From the NCBI RefSeq assembly GCF_030371825.1, contig NZ_JAUDDM010000005.1: DNA of 64,000 nt, one strand, 5' to 3'. The stretch is from Collinsella sp944321445 (GTDB lineage Bacteria; Actinomycetota; Coriobacteriia; Coriobacteriales; Coriobacteriaceae). How positions within the stretch are numbered: position 1 is the stretch's first letter; each line of letters begins with the position of its first letter. The notes beneath the pieces are model-generated. The model saw nothing but the letters and a program-made list of their open reading frames with translations, was not told the origin of the DNA and made no database searches. Of the stretch, positions 1-8,692 are shown in pieces. Both the position numbers and the translations under genes were made by a program.

Positions 1-991
1 TCCCGTTGTATTCGTAATCTATTTTTGCTGCCGGAATATACGTGTCACAAACTGCATAGGGGATTCCGGATGCTATGTTAGCCACCTTCGTGTCGAAAAC
101 AATCTTGTAATTGAGCTTGATTCCGCCGGGAAGCGACAAGCAATTAAAGCCACCGCGCCAGAATGGCAGGCCAAGCATGGCATACTGCACTGATTCTGCG
201 GGCGATCGGGAGCCCGCAGCAACAAGGTTGACTGCCTGTCGAAATGTTCTGTCCGCCTTACTGGTTGCCCAGCGCGCAAGCATTCGTAAATCTTGAAGCG
301 TCGCTGCCGGTTCGCAGCGGTTGTGGACCTGTTCAACGATCGCCTTTTCAATCGTTGCTTCCGCATCGTTGACCGTTTGGCTCTCTCCATCCGAAAGGAC
401 CTCTTCATCGGAAAGATGCTCATCTGCGGTTTCGCTATTTGTGACAGAGGCTTCGGGCTCGGTGTCGGGCCATGTTTCTCCCCGTTCGATGCGAAGGGTT
501 GCATCGGCAGGCAGCGTGTATGCACCCAGGAGTTCCATAAGCAACATGAACGTTTCTTCGAAGTTGTGCTTCCGTGCGTAAAGAAGCGCAGTGAGTGCGG
601 GGGATGTGCAGTAGAGATTCTTGTTTACCTGCAGTATTGATCCCGTTGGAAGAGGGCGGGCGATGACTTGGCAAAGGATGTCGGCGTGAAAACGGCGATT
701 GCCGGCATTGCCAGTGAGTACGTAGAGTTTCTCCCCCTAGGCATTCTGCCAAAAACCATATCGGGACAGTTCATCAAAATCGAGGTTACTGAGATTCGGG
801 ACACATTGGCTCAAAACGAGACGTTGACTTCGGGCGTCGAGCGGAGGCCAATTCAGCGCCGAATACTTCCGTCGCGCGGTCCGTATGCCGCAGATAGACG
901 ATATGTTAGACACAATAATCATGAAAGTCATCTTACAACATATATCGGAACACACCAATATGCAATTGAGAATAAGTAATACATATTGCAA
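1..991 (-). pseudogene. Nuclease-like hypothetical protein, 3' end off window, interrupted by an in-frame amber
   Basis: One minus-strand frame is open from about 991 to the window edge except for a single TAG at 737-739. Upstream of the stop it reads ...NLDFDELSRYGFWQNA; downstream it continues without frame change as GEKLYVLTGNAGNRRF, then a stretch around NKNLYCTSPALTALLYARK, and ends at the edge with AKIDYEYNG. The layout resembles Coriobacteriia hypothetical proteins that pair an AbiEi-like N-terminal part with a DUF559/Vsr-like nuclease end; the terminal DYEYNG fits the start of that nuclease motif. This is recognition from memory, not a search. No ATG, GTG or TTG lies between the stop and the ATG at 547, so re-initiation would lose the conserved middle part. 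The upstream start is unclear: TTG at 991 or a GTG near 917, neither with a good ribosome site, in AT-rich DNA. A nonsense-mutated gene is the simplest reading. Confidence 0.6.
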
Positions 992-1080
992 AGTGGGATA
1001 AAAACTAGGGGAAATGCCTGTTGTAGCGGCAGCGGGAGTTCTTGTCGATGGGCCGGAGTTTTGTAGCAGAATGCGACCGG

Positions 1081-1296
1081 GCTAGACAAATTGGGTCAAT
1101 CTGCATTTTTCCAGGACGTCCAGATTCAACCACGACTAACAGAGGGCATCGTATTGGGTCCAAATTTGCTTCCGCGGCCCCCATGAAGACCGAAAACCAG
1201 GAGTCCGATGGGGTTTGGGGGCTTTGCGACAGAGGCGGTCGCTTAACAGGTGGCGGCAGGCCGCTTTGGAAAATGCATATCGACCCAATTTGTCTA
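1081..1296. repeat. Intergenic element with inverted ends, type 1 (copy 1)
   Basis: The left end (1081-1112) carries GCTAGACAAATTGGGTCAAT followed by CTGCATTTTTCC. The right end (1269-1296) is its near reverse complement. The ~155-bp interior is not shared with the other copies (29661-29867, 44081-44298). It lies in the gene-free stretch 992-1403. Confidence 0.75.
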
Positions 1297-1336
1297 AGTC
1301 GGCGGACTTGTGCGCGGTGCAGGCGTCAAAAAAGCA

Positions 1337-1374
1337 AAGTCCCGGGGCGCGGCGTAGGCCGCACCCCGGGACTT
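1337..1374 (-). terminator. Rho-independent terminator of prs
   Basis: AAGTCCCGGGG pairs with CCCCGGGACTT around a GC-rich loop. On the minus strand the stem is followed by a T-rich run (complement of the AAAAAA near 1328). It lies just past the prs stop. Confidence 0.8.
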
Positions 1375-1403
1375 AAGGGCGTTGCTATGAGGCTCTCGTC
1401 GCT

Positions 1404-2390
1404 TTACAGCGCGAAGTCGCCGCCGATGAGCTTGGAAACGGAGCGCTCGTCGTAGACGGCCTGAATGGCGCTGGCGAACTCCTCGGCGACCGAGATCGTC
1501 TTGATCTTGCCGCCCTCCTTGACGGGAATGGAGTCCGTGACCAGGCACTCAACGATCGGCGCGTCGTTCAGGCGCTCGATTGCGGGGCCCGAGAAGATGC
1601 CGTGGGTAGCGCACACGTAAATGTCGCCGGCGCCCATCTTCTTGAGCTCCTTGACGCCGGCGCACAGGGTGCCCGCGGTGTCGATCATGTCATCGTTGAT
1701 GATGCAGGTCTTGCCCTTGATGTCGCCAATGATGCCCATGACCTCGGCGGCGTTGTGGCGAGGACGGCCCTTGTGCGCGATGGCGAGGCTGCAGCCCAGC
1801 ATGTCGGACAGCATCTTCGCGGCCTTGGCGCGGCCCACGTCCGGGGACACGACCACGAGGTTATCGGTGTCGAAGCCCATGTTGTTGTAGTAATCGCCAA
1901 ACAGCGGCAGCGCGGAAAGCTGGTTCACCGGGATATCGAAGAAGCCCTGGATCTGGCCCTGATGCAGGTCGAGCGTGATGATGCGGTCGACACCGGAGCG
2001 CTCAAGAAGGTTCGCGACCAGGCGAGCGGTGATCGGCTCGCGCGGGGCGGCCTTGCGGTCCTGGCGCGCATATGCGTAGTGCGTGATGACGGCGGTGATG
2101 GTGCGGGCGGACGCGCGCTTGGCGGCGTCGGTCGCCACCAGCAGCTCCATGAGCATGTCGTTCACGCTCTGGCCAGCGATGGACTGAACCAGGAACACGT
2201 CGGCGCCGCGGACAGATTCGTCGAAGCGCGCATAGATCTCGCCGTTCGCAAACTTCTCAAGGGCGAGACCCGAGAGCTCGACACCCAGGATGTCGGCGAT
2301 CTTCTGCGCGAGGGGTCGATTGCATGAGCCCGTATAAAGGCGCAGCGTCTTGTACATCTGCTGGGTTAGTTTTTGGTCCTGTGCTGGCAT
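1404..2390 (-). CDS. prs: Ribose-phosphate pyrophosphokinase
   Basis: Cytoplasmic enzyme that transfers pyrophosphate from ATP to ribose 5-phosphate to give PRPP, the precursor of purines, pyrimidines, histidine and NAD. At 328 residues it has the usual family length. Visible hallmarks are the ATP-loop region with YAYARQDRK and the PRPP-binding loop in NDDMIDTAGTL, both intact. It lies 60 bp downstream of glmU in the same direction, the conserved glmU-prs arrangement, and is probably co-transcribed with it. A strong terminator follows at 1337-1374. The ATG at 2390 gives the expected N-terminus. Confidence 0.97.
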   Translation of the reverse strand: MPAQDQKLTQQMYKTLRLYTGSCNRPLAQKIADILGVELSGLALEKFANGEIYARFDESVRGADVFLVQSIAGQSVNDMLMELLVATDAAKRASARTITAVITHYAYARQDRKAAPREPITARLVANLLERSGVDRIITLDLHQGQIQGFFDIPVNQLSALPLFGDYYNNMGFDTDNLVVVSPDVGRAKAAKMLSDMLGCSLAIAHKGRPRHNAAEVMGIIGDIKGKTCIINDDMIDTAGTLCAGVKELKKMGAGDIYVCATHGIFSGPAIERLNDAPIVECLVTDSIPVKEGGKIKTISVAEEFASAIQAVYDERSVSKLIGGDFAL

Positions 2391-2450
2391 CTGCCCTTAC
2401 TCCTTAGGTCCTGGACTGCCGTTTCCTAGCCGTAATACCTAGCCGTATAT

Positions 2451-3845
2451 CTACAAACGGGCGCGCTTGCGCTCGGTGTAGCCCTCGACGATGCGCTGCT
2501 GCGTGCGCTCGATGGCGAGCGCCCCGTCAGGCACATCCTTGGTGATGGTGCCGCCGGCGCCGGTGATGGCGTCGGAGCCGATGTTGACGGGCGCGACCAT
2601 CATGGTGTCGGAACCGATGAACGTGCGGTCGCCGATGGTGGTCGCGTGCTTGTTCTTGCCGTCATAGTTGCAGGTGATGGAGCCTGCGCCGATGTTGACG
2701 CCGGCGCCCATGGTGGTGTCGCCAATGTAGGAGAGGTGCGGCACCTTCGAGCCCTCGCCGATCGTGGACTTCTTGATTTCCACGTGCGTGCCGGCCTTCG
2801 AGCCGTCGAGCATGTGCGTGCCGGGGCGCAGGTAGGCGCGCGGTCCGCAGTCGACGTTGTTCTCCAGGACGGCCTCGATGGCGACGGTCTCGTCGACCAC
2901 GCAGCCGTTGCCCACGCGCGTGTCGGTCAGGCGCGTGTTCGGGCCCAGCTGGCACTCCTCGCCCACGGAGCAGTGTCCGATGAGATGGGTCTGCGGCCAC
3001 ACGATGGTGTCGCGGCCGATGGTCGCGTCCGGGCCGATCCACGCCTGCACGGGGTCGATGAACGTGACGCCCTCGGCCATGAGCCGCGCGTTGATGCGGT
3101 CGCGTGCGATGGCGGTGAGCTCGGCGAGCTGCGCGCGGCTGTTCACGCCCAGCCCCTCGCGATAGTCGTCGCAGTGGAAGATGCTCACGCTCTGGCCGGC
3201 AGATTTGAGAATCTCGATCATGTCGGGCAGGTAGTACTCGCTCTGCGCGTTGTCGCACGTGACCTCGCTGATGTGCGCGGCGAGCTGCTCGCCGTCAAAC
3301 GCATAGCAGCCGGCATTGCACTCCAGCAGGTTCGCGTCCTGCTCCGGCGTGCAATCCTTCTGCTCGACGATGCGCGCAACGCTGCCATCGGCGTCGAGCT
3401 CGATGCGCCCGTAGCCAAACGGGTCTGTCGGCGTCATGGTGAGGACCGCGGCGGCCTGCTCGCCGGTGGCGACGGTCTGCGCAAACGAGCGGATGGTATC
3501 GGGGGAAATAAGGGGAAGGTCGCCGTTCAAAACCACGACGGGGCCGGCGGCGATGCCGGTCGCGTCCAACGCCACGCGCACGGCGTGCGCAGTGCCCAGG
3601 CGCTCGGTCTGCTCGACGCACTCAATGGCGACGTCGCTGCCGGCGTAGGCGCTATCAAGCAGGGCGCGCATCTCGTCCGCATGGCTTCCAATTACGACAA
3701 CGATTCGGTCGCATCCCGCGGCGTGCGCGGCGTCCACGACCCAGCAGATCATCGGCTTGCCCAAAATCTTGTGCGAGACCTTGGCATGATTCGACTTCAT
3801 GCGCGTGCCCTCGCCCGCAGCCATGATGATTGCACTGACGTCCAT
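2451..3845 (-). CDS. glmU: Bifunctional UDP-N-acetylglucosamine pyrophosphorylase / glucosamine-1-phosphate N-acetyltransferase
   Basis: Makes UDP-GlcNAc for peptidoglycan: it acetylates glucosamine-1-phosphate, then couples it to UTP. The N-terminal half (residues 1 to ~230) is the nucleotidyltransferase with AAGEGTRM and LNGDLP. The C-terminal half is a left-handed beta-helix of hexapeptide repeats ending in the acetyl-CoA site (GAGVNIGAGSITCNYDG). The start is the ATG at 3845: AAGGAG lies 6 nt before it, whereas the in-frame ATG two codons upstream abuts the ribosome site. This gives 464 residues, normal for GlmU. glmS, the previous pathway step, is also in this window (60511). Confidence 0.97.
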   Translation of the reverse strand: MDVSAIIMAAGEGTRMKSNHAKVSHKILGKPMICWVVDAAHAAGCDRIVVVIGSHADEMRALLDSAYAGSDVAIECVEQTERLGTAHAVRVALDATGIAAGPVVVLNGDLPLISPDTIRSFAQTVATGEQAAAVLTMTPTDPFGYGRIELDADGSVARIVEQKDCTPEQDANLLECNAGCYAFDGEQLAAHISEVTCDNAQSEYYLPDMIEILKSAGQSVSIFHCDDYREGLGVNSRAQLAELTAIARDRINARLMAEGVTFIDPVQAWIGPDATIGRDTIVWPQTHLIGHCSVGEECQLGPNTRLTDTRVGNGCVVDETVAIEAVLENNVDCGPRAYLRPGTHMLDGSKAGTHVEIKKSTIGEGSKVPHLSYIGDTTMGAGVNIGAGSITCNYDGKNKHATTIGDRTFIGSDTMMVAPVNIGSDAITGAGGTITKDVPDGALAIERTQQRIVEGYTERKRARL

Positions 3846-3959
3846 CGGCATCTCCTTGGGTTGTTGTGCATGTGGGCGGAACGGTCGCCAACAGGCAATC
3901 GAGCCGCACATAGCGCAATGATAGCGCAGCGTGCACGTGGCACGGTATACAACAAATAC

Positions 3960-4118
3960 AAACCACGCCCTCCTCGTGAAAACCTCTGTCCTAATTTCAC
4001 GAGGTGTGACGAATGGCGTGGAATCCCGCCCGGCCGTTTAGCCGGGGAAACAGGTGGGTAGGCTAAAAGAGAACCCATAGGTCACCTGTCAGGCGGGCCG
4101 CACGAACGGCCCGCCTTT
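3960..4118 (+). ncRNA. Structured leader, candidate ydaO-type cyclic di-AMP riboswitch
   Basis: This gene-free stretch before the antiporter gene can form stacked stems: CCACGCC/GGCGTGG enclosing CCTCGTGAAA/TTTCACGAGG, then CCGG-TTTAG-CCGG, then CAGGTG/CACCTG. It ends in a GC stem (GGCGGGCCG/CGGCCCGCC, 4092-4113) with a short T run 40 bp before the start codon. The stretch GAACCCATAGGTCACCTG-TCAGGC resembles the conserved GAACCC..CAGCUCACCU..CAGGC core of ydaO/yuaA c-di-AMP riboswitches, and GCCGGGGAAAC resembles its CCGGGGGAAC segment. The downstream protein has an RCK_C domain, another known c-di-AMP target. The class assignment is by eye only. Confidence 0.45.
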
Positions 4119-4155
4119 GTTGTATTCGCCCCCGCTCCCAAGGAGGCTCCACTCC

Positions 4156-6159
4156 ATGCACGGAGACACCATCTTGCTCATGACCTTCGTCCTCGCGCTC
4201 GTCGCCGCATTCGCCGGCGGTATGATCGCACGCGCCCTGCGCCTGCCGCCCATCGTGGGCTACCTCGTCGGCGGTCTTGTTGTGGGCCCGTTCACGCCGG
4301 GTTTCTCCGGCGACTCACACGCTATGAACCAGCTGGCAGAAGTCGGCGTCATGTTCATGATGTTCGGCACCGGTCTGCATTTCTCGTTCAAAGACCTGAA
4401 CGAAGTCAAGGGCATCGCGGTGCCCGGCGCCATCCTGCAAATCGCCCTCGGCACGGTGGCGGGCTACGCCCTTGCGCTCGCCTTCGGTTGGGAGCCTGCC
4501 GCCGGCATTATGCTGGGCCTTTCGGTGAGCATCGCCTCGACCGTGGTTCTCATCAAAAACCTCACCGACGCTGGGCTCTACCAAAGCCGCGGCGGACGCA
4601 TCGCCACCGGCTGGCTCATCGTGGAAGACCTGGCAACCGTTGTGATTCTCGTGGTGCTGCCCGTTGTGTTCGGCCCGGGCGAGGTCACGCCTGCCCAGCT
4701 CGCGAGCGAGCTTGCCCTCGCGCTGGTCAAAACCGTCGCGTTCGTGGCGCTCATGCTCGTGGTGGGCTCGCGCCTGCTGCCCTGGTTGCTCGCCAAAATC
4801 GCTCGCTTCTGCCCGCGCGAGCTCTTCCAGCTCGCCGTGGTGGTCATCGCGCTCGGCACGGCGCTCGCGGCAGCGACGCTCTTCGATCTCTCCTTCGCGC
4901 TCGGCGCGTTCCTCGCCGGCGTCGTGGTGGGAACGTCCAAGCTCTCGCACCGCGTGGCGGCCGAGGCCATCCCGTTCCAAGACCTGTTCTCTATCATCTT
5001 CTTCGCCAGCGTGGGCATGATGGTGAATCCGGCGACGCTCACGGCGCACCTGGGTCAGCTCGTGGCGCTTGTCGCCCTCATTATGCTGGGTAAATGGTTC
5101 ATCAACATGGCGCTTGGCGCGCTGTTTTCCGCCGGCGTGCGCACGTCGCTCACCATCGCTGCTGGCCTGTCGCAAATCGGCGAGTTCTCGTTCATCATCG
5201 GCCAGACGGGCATGGCGCTCGGCGTGCTCTCGGCCGATCAATACAGCCTCATCCTGGGTGGCGCCGTGGTGTCCATCGCGCTCAACTCGTTCGTGTTCAA
5301 GCTCGTCGACCCGCTGACCTCCCGCCTTGAGCGCAGCAGCCTAGCACGCGTGTACGAGCGGCGCGCCCGCGTCATCGAGCCGCCCAAGGAGGGCATGCGC
5401 GACCATGTTGTGGTGGTAGGCTACGGCCACGCCGGCACCTACGTGGCGGAGGTGCTCAAAGACTTGGACGTTCCGTGTTTGGTGGTCGAGCGCGACCTTC
5501 CGGTGGCGGAAGAGGCGGAGGAGGCCGGCCTGCCCGTGCTGGTGGGTGACGCCGCGAACTCGGAGATCCTCGCCCACGCTCACTTGGAACATGCCCGCGT
5601 GCTGGTAATTGCCGTGGCAGCGGAAGGCGCGGCGGAAATCATCGCCCGCGAAGCCCGTGAGGCCGCACCCGGCTTGCGCATTGTGGCCCGTGCCGACACA
5701 CAAGACGGCGTCGAGGCGCTGGTCGCCGCCGGTGTCGACGACCTTGTGCGCCCGGAGCTCGAGGGCGGCATCGAGCTTATGCGCCACACGCTGGTCGATC
5801 TGGGCTACCGCCCGCGTCAGATCCAAAGCTACGCGAACGACCTGCGCGAAAGCGGTTACGCGGCGCTGGGCGACAACGGCCGCGCCGAGCGCCAGCGCGC
5901 CTTCGGCCACCTCATTGCGTCGCTCTCCGAACTCGAGCTGCACTGGGTCGAGGTGGGGGAGCGCTGCCCCATGGCGGGCTGCACGCTGGCCAAGCTCGAC
6001 CTGCGTGCCCGCACGGGAGCCAACGCAGTCGCGCTGCGTCGCGGCGGCGAACTCGAGCTGTTCCTAGACGCCACAACCGTCCTGCGCGCCGGTGACCTTG
6101 TGGGCCTCATGGGAACCGCCGAGCAGCTCGAGGCAGCAGAAACCCTGCTCAATGGCTAA
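4156..6159 (+). CDS. Kef/YbaL-type monovalent cation:proton antiporter with RCK domains
   Basis: Integral membrane K+(Na+)/H+ antiporter of the CPA2 family, 667 residues. Residues ~1-385 form the ~12-helix exchanger domain. A TrkA-N (RCK_N) domain follows, starting near DHVVVVGYGHAG with its glycine-rich nucleotide-binding turn. The last ~85 residues are a TrkA-C (RCK_C) domain, a fold that binds cyclic di-AMP in several K+ transporters. The ATG at 4156 is chosen because AAGGAGG precedes it by 9 nt; the upstream TTG at 4117 sits inside the leader terminator. A structured leader at 3960-4118 suggests transcription attenuation. The exact ion is not determinable from sequence. Confidence 0.88.
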   Translation: MHGDTILLMTFVLALVAAFAGGMIARALRLPPIVGYLVGGLVVGPFTPGFSGDSHAMNQLAEVGVMFMMFGTGLHFSFKDLNEVKGIAVPGAILQIALGTVAGYALALAFGWEPAAGIMLGLSVSIASTVVLIKNLTDAGLYQSRGGRIATGWLIVEDLATVVILVVLPVVFGPGEVTPAQLASELALALVKTVAFVALMLVVGSRLLPWLLAKIARFCPRELFQLAVVVIALGTALAAATLFDLSFALGAFLAGVVVGTSKLSHRVAAEAIPFQDLFSIIFFASVGMMVNPATLTAHLGQLVALVALIMLGKWFINMALGALFSAGVRTSLTIAAGLSQIGEFSFIIGQTGMALGVLSADQYSLILGGAVVSIALNSFVFKLVDPLTSRLERSSLARVYERRARVIEPPKEGMRDHVVVVGYGHAGTYVAEVLKDLDVPCLVVERDLPVAEEAEEAGLPVLVGDAANSEILAHAHLEHARVLVIAVAAEGAAEIIAREAREAAPGLRIVARADTQDGVEALVAAGVDDLVRPELEGGIELMRHTLVDLGYRPRQIQSYANDLRESGYAALGDNGRAERQRAFGHLIASLSELELHWVEVGERCPMAGCTLAKLDLRARTGANAVALRRGGELELFLDATTVLRAGDLVGLMGTAEQLEAAETLLNG

Positions 6160-6181
6160 CCGACGCGAACGTTCGAGCGCT

Positions 6182-6297
6182 ATCTCTCGAATTTGAGCCA
6201 CATCGCTCAGCCATCTCTCAGGCATCTCTCAACCATCTCTCAAATTTGACTCAAATCTGAGAGATGGTTGAGAGATACCTGAGAGATATTCGAGAGA
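6182..6297. repeat. Long imperfect hairpin of ATCTCTCA units
   Basis: Between two convergent genes, ATCTCTC occurs four times on the plus strand (from 6182, 6213, 6224, 6235). It is followed by GAGAGAT-type inverted copies up to 6297, with AAATTTGA-C-TCAAAT at the turn. The arms pair over roughly 50 bp. This may act as a bidirectional terminator for the antiporter and exonuclease genes, but no uridine run is obvious. Confidence 0.7.
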
Positions 6298-6358
6298 TGT
6301 CCGGGAGCCGCCCCACCGCCCGCACAAAAAGAAGGGGCGCCGTGCGGGCGTCCCGTGT

Positions 6359-7180
6359 TTACAGCTCGATTTCCAGTGTGACCGGGCAGTGGTCGGACCC
6401 GAAGATGTCGTTGCGGATGCCCGCCGCGCGCACGCGGTCGGCCACGGTGTCGCTCACCAGGAAGTAGTCGATGCGCCAGCCCGCGTTATTCTTGCGCGCG
6501 TTGAAACGGTAACTCCACCAGCTGTAGGCGCCCGTTTCGTCCGGGTGCAGGTGACGGAACGTGTCGGTAAACCCGGCGTCGAGCAGCTCGGTGAACTTGC
6601 CGCGCTCCTCGTCGGAAAAGCCGGCGTTGCCGCGGTTGGACTTGGGGTTCTTGAGGTCGATCTCCTCATGTGCCACGTTGAAGTCGCCGCAGGTGACCAC
6701 GGGCTTGCCCGCCTCGCCCTCAAGCCCCTTCAAAAAGGCGCGATACGCATCGTCCCACGCCATGCGCGTGTCGATGCGCGCCAGCTCGTTTTGCGCGTTG
6801 GGCGTGTACACGTCCACGAACCAGAAGCGGTCGAACTCGAGTGCGCACACGCGTCCCTCGGTCACCGCGGTCGCGACCAGGTCGTTTCCCTCGGCATACG
6901 CGAGCAGGCTGTCGGCGCGGCGCACCGACGTGGGCTCCTCGCGGCTGAACACGGCCGTGCCCGAATACCCCTTGCGCTCGGCGTAGCTCCATGTTTGCCG
7001 GTAGCCAGGCAAATCGATGTCCACCTGGCCTTCCTGCAGCTTGGTCTCCTGAATCGCAAGGATATCGGCGTCCAGCTCGTCGGCGATCTGGGTGAAGCTC
7101 GGCTCCTTTTTCAGCACGGCGCGCAGGCCGTTGACGTTCCACGAGGCAAATCGATACGTGCGCAGCGCGGTGTCGCTCAT
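6359..7180 (-). CDS. xthA: Exonuclease III-type AP endonuclease
   Basis: Base-excision repair enzyme that nicks DNA 5' of abasic sites and has 3'-5' exonuclease and 3'-phosphatase activity. The 273 residues show the exonuclease-endonuclease-phosphatase fold in order: SWNVNGLRA near the N-terminus, the metal ligand in QETK, then VYTPNA, GDFNVAH and the C-terminal GSDHCPV with catalytic Asp and His. The ATG at 7180 has AAAGGAG 5 nt upstream. A much longer frame continues upstream on this strand, but it runs antisense to the next gene and is not coding. An inverted GCCCGCAC repeat just past the stop (6310-6350) may be its terminator. Confidence 0.93.
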   Translation of the reverse strand: MSDTALRTYRFASWNVNGLRAVLKKEPSFTQIADELDADILAIQETKLQEGQVDIDLPGYRQTWSYAERKGYSGTAVFSREEPTSVRRADSLLAYAEGNDLVATAVTEGRVCALEFDRFWFVDVYTPNAQNELARIDTRMAWDDAYRAFLKGLEGEAGKPVVTCGDFNVAHEEIDLKNPKSNRGNAGFSDEERGKFTELLDAGFTDTFRHLHPDETGAYSWWSYRFNARKNNAGWRIDYFLVSDTVADRVRAAGIRNDIFGSDHCPVTLEIEL

Positions 7181-7438
7181 CGCATCTCCTTTAACTAGAG
7201 CGGTCTCAAGTGCCACCATCCTACCAAATGGGTCAGGGGCGGCGGAGGGGCCCGGCGCACGGCGGCCGATACCCACTCGCGCCAAAAAGCCGCAGTCTGC
7301 TCCAAATAGCAGTTGATAACCTATGCGCGCTCTATGTAAGCGGCTCCGACGCACTATAATGTTGCGACCTGTGAGAACACGCTGTATGCAGACGCCGCGC
7401 AAGGGACGGCGCCCGCATCTACCAAGGAGGTTACCGTC

Positions 7439-8536
7439 GTGCCGGACACAGCTCGTTCTACCATTCACTGGTTGCGCGGTTGCATGATTCTTATCAAGAT
7501 CGCATCGATTCTGTTTTTGCTCGCCGGCCTGCTGTATCTGGCAATCGCCGGCGCCAACTTCGCCGTCATGGGCGCCATCTTCTTTGCGGATGAGCAGGCC
7601 GGGACGTCCATGATTGTCGTCTACGCGCTTGCGCTGTTCGCCCTGTTCTTCGCGGCGGGCCTGCTGGGCATTTGGGCGACGGGCGAGCGCGTGCGCCTGC
7701 ACACCATCATTTTCTGCGTCGTGTCTGCGCTTGCGGCGATCGCGGTGTTCGCGGGCATTGGCACGGGTAACTTCAGCGCTCCGGAAAGCGCCTTTGGCAA
7801 CGGTATCGTGAGCGGCCTGAACCTGTTCTTCGGTATTCTTGCGGTTGTCGCTGCCGGCCTGGGAATTTCCGCCATCGTGTCCGAGAACAAGCTTACGCAG
7901 CTTGAGGGCGCTGCACTCGGGGAAGAGGGTTCCGAGGAGTCTTCCGCCGACGAGCTTGGTGCTCATGAGGGCGATGCGCCTGCGGATGAGATCGAGCCTG
8001 CCGATGCGACTGTGCTGCTCGATAGCTCCAGCGAACAGGAGGGCGCTCCTGCAGACGCCGATGCCACGGCAGACATCGATGGTGCCGACGACGAGGCGTC
8101 CGCTGCCGCAGAGGCTGCCGAAGAGCAGCTCGCCGCAGATGACACCGGCGTCCTCGTTGAGGCTCCCGGCGTCCCTGCCGAGGGTTCCGGTGTTGCCGCC
8201 TTCCCCGAAGATGCTCCCGATCCGGATTCGACCGCGATGTTCATCGCTGCGAGCATGCGGGGTAAGTCGACGGTCGATAGCGCGCCTGCTGTCGTCGCGG
8301 TTGAGGAGCCGGCTGTCTCCGAGCCCCAGGCAGAGCCGGTGCCCGGCGCCGTTCCGGTTCCGCGCGTGAAGCGCACGGCCATGCACCTGTCCTCTGCACA
8401 GCGCGCCGCAGCCGAGCGTCCCCAGCAGCCCGTTGACGATTCTCCCATCGACGAGACCGAGTGGGTTGATTTCGGTTCTCAGGCCGATGACGACGATGAG
8501 CCCAGCGGCTTCTTCGGTCGCCATATGCGCCGGTAA
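7439..8536 (+). CDS. Membrane protein with four transmembrane segments and a long acidic tail
   Basis: The 365-residue protein of unknown function starts at a GTG preceded by AAGGAGG and ACCGTC. Four hydrophobic helices occupy roughly residues 14-40, 50-75, 80-102 and 112-138. The following ~220 residues are rich in Ala, Glu, Asp and Pro, look disordered, and probably face the cytoplasm. The tail ends WVDFGSQADDDDEP followed by a basic FFGRHMRR. A TATAAT at 7355-7360 is a candidate -10 box. A terminator follows at 8571. No named family is recognised; such tails often bind cell-envelope or division partners, which is only a guess here. Confidence 0.8.
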   Translation: MPDTARSTIHWLRGCMILIKIASILFLLAGLLYLAIAGANFAVMGAIFFADEQAGTSMIVVYALALFALFFAAGLLGIWATGERVRLHTIIFCVVSALAAIAVFAGIGTGNFSAPESAFGNGIVSGLNLFFGILAVVAAGLGISAIVSENKLTQLEGAALGEEGSEESSADELGAHEGDAPADEIEPADATVLLDSSSEQEGAPADADATADIDGADDEASAAAEAAEEQLAADDTGVLVEAPGVPAEGSGVAAFPEDAPDPDSTAMFIAASMRGKSTVDSAPAVVAVEEPAVSEPQAEPVPGAVPVPRVKRTAMHLSSAQRAAAERPQQPVDDSPIDETEWVDFGSQADDDDEPSGFFGRHMRR

Positions 8537-8570
8537 CCAGCAGCGTTTTCGCAACATAATGCACTGAGCA

Positions 8571-8605
8571 ACAGCCCGCGTGCCCCAAACGGCACACGGG
8601 CTGTT
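8571..8605 (+). terminator. Rho-independent terminator
   Basis: AGCCCGCGTGCC pairs with GGCACACGGGCT around CCAAAC and is followed by GTTTT. It ends the membrane-protein transcript. Confidence 0.8.
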
Positions 8606-8692
8606 TTACGTCCGAGCCTCGCGTCATTTTGGGTCTTCCTATGCCCGCGCTACACTGAGGTCCAGTAACACGCGCAGAAAAGAGGCACGACC

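Noticed and set aside
737..991. An independent 84-residue gene
   Set aside because: Its frame continues past the amber codon into clear protein-like sequence, so it is better read as the 5' part of one interrupted gene.
2646..4061. A 471-codon plus-strand frame opposite glmU
   Set aside because: It overlaps a certain gene throughout and has only Arg/Ala/Val-rich sequence with no recognisable motif.
6359..8557. A 732-residue minus-strand protein reaching through the exonuclease gene
   Set aside because: Only the part from 7180 down matches exonuclease III; the upstream extension is antisense to a membrane-protein gene.
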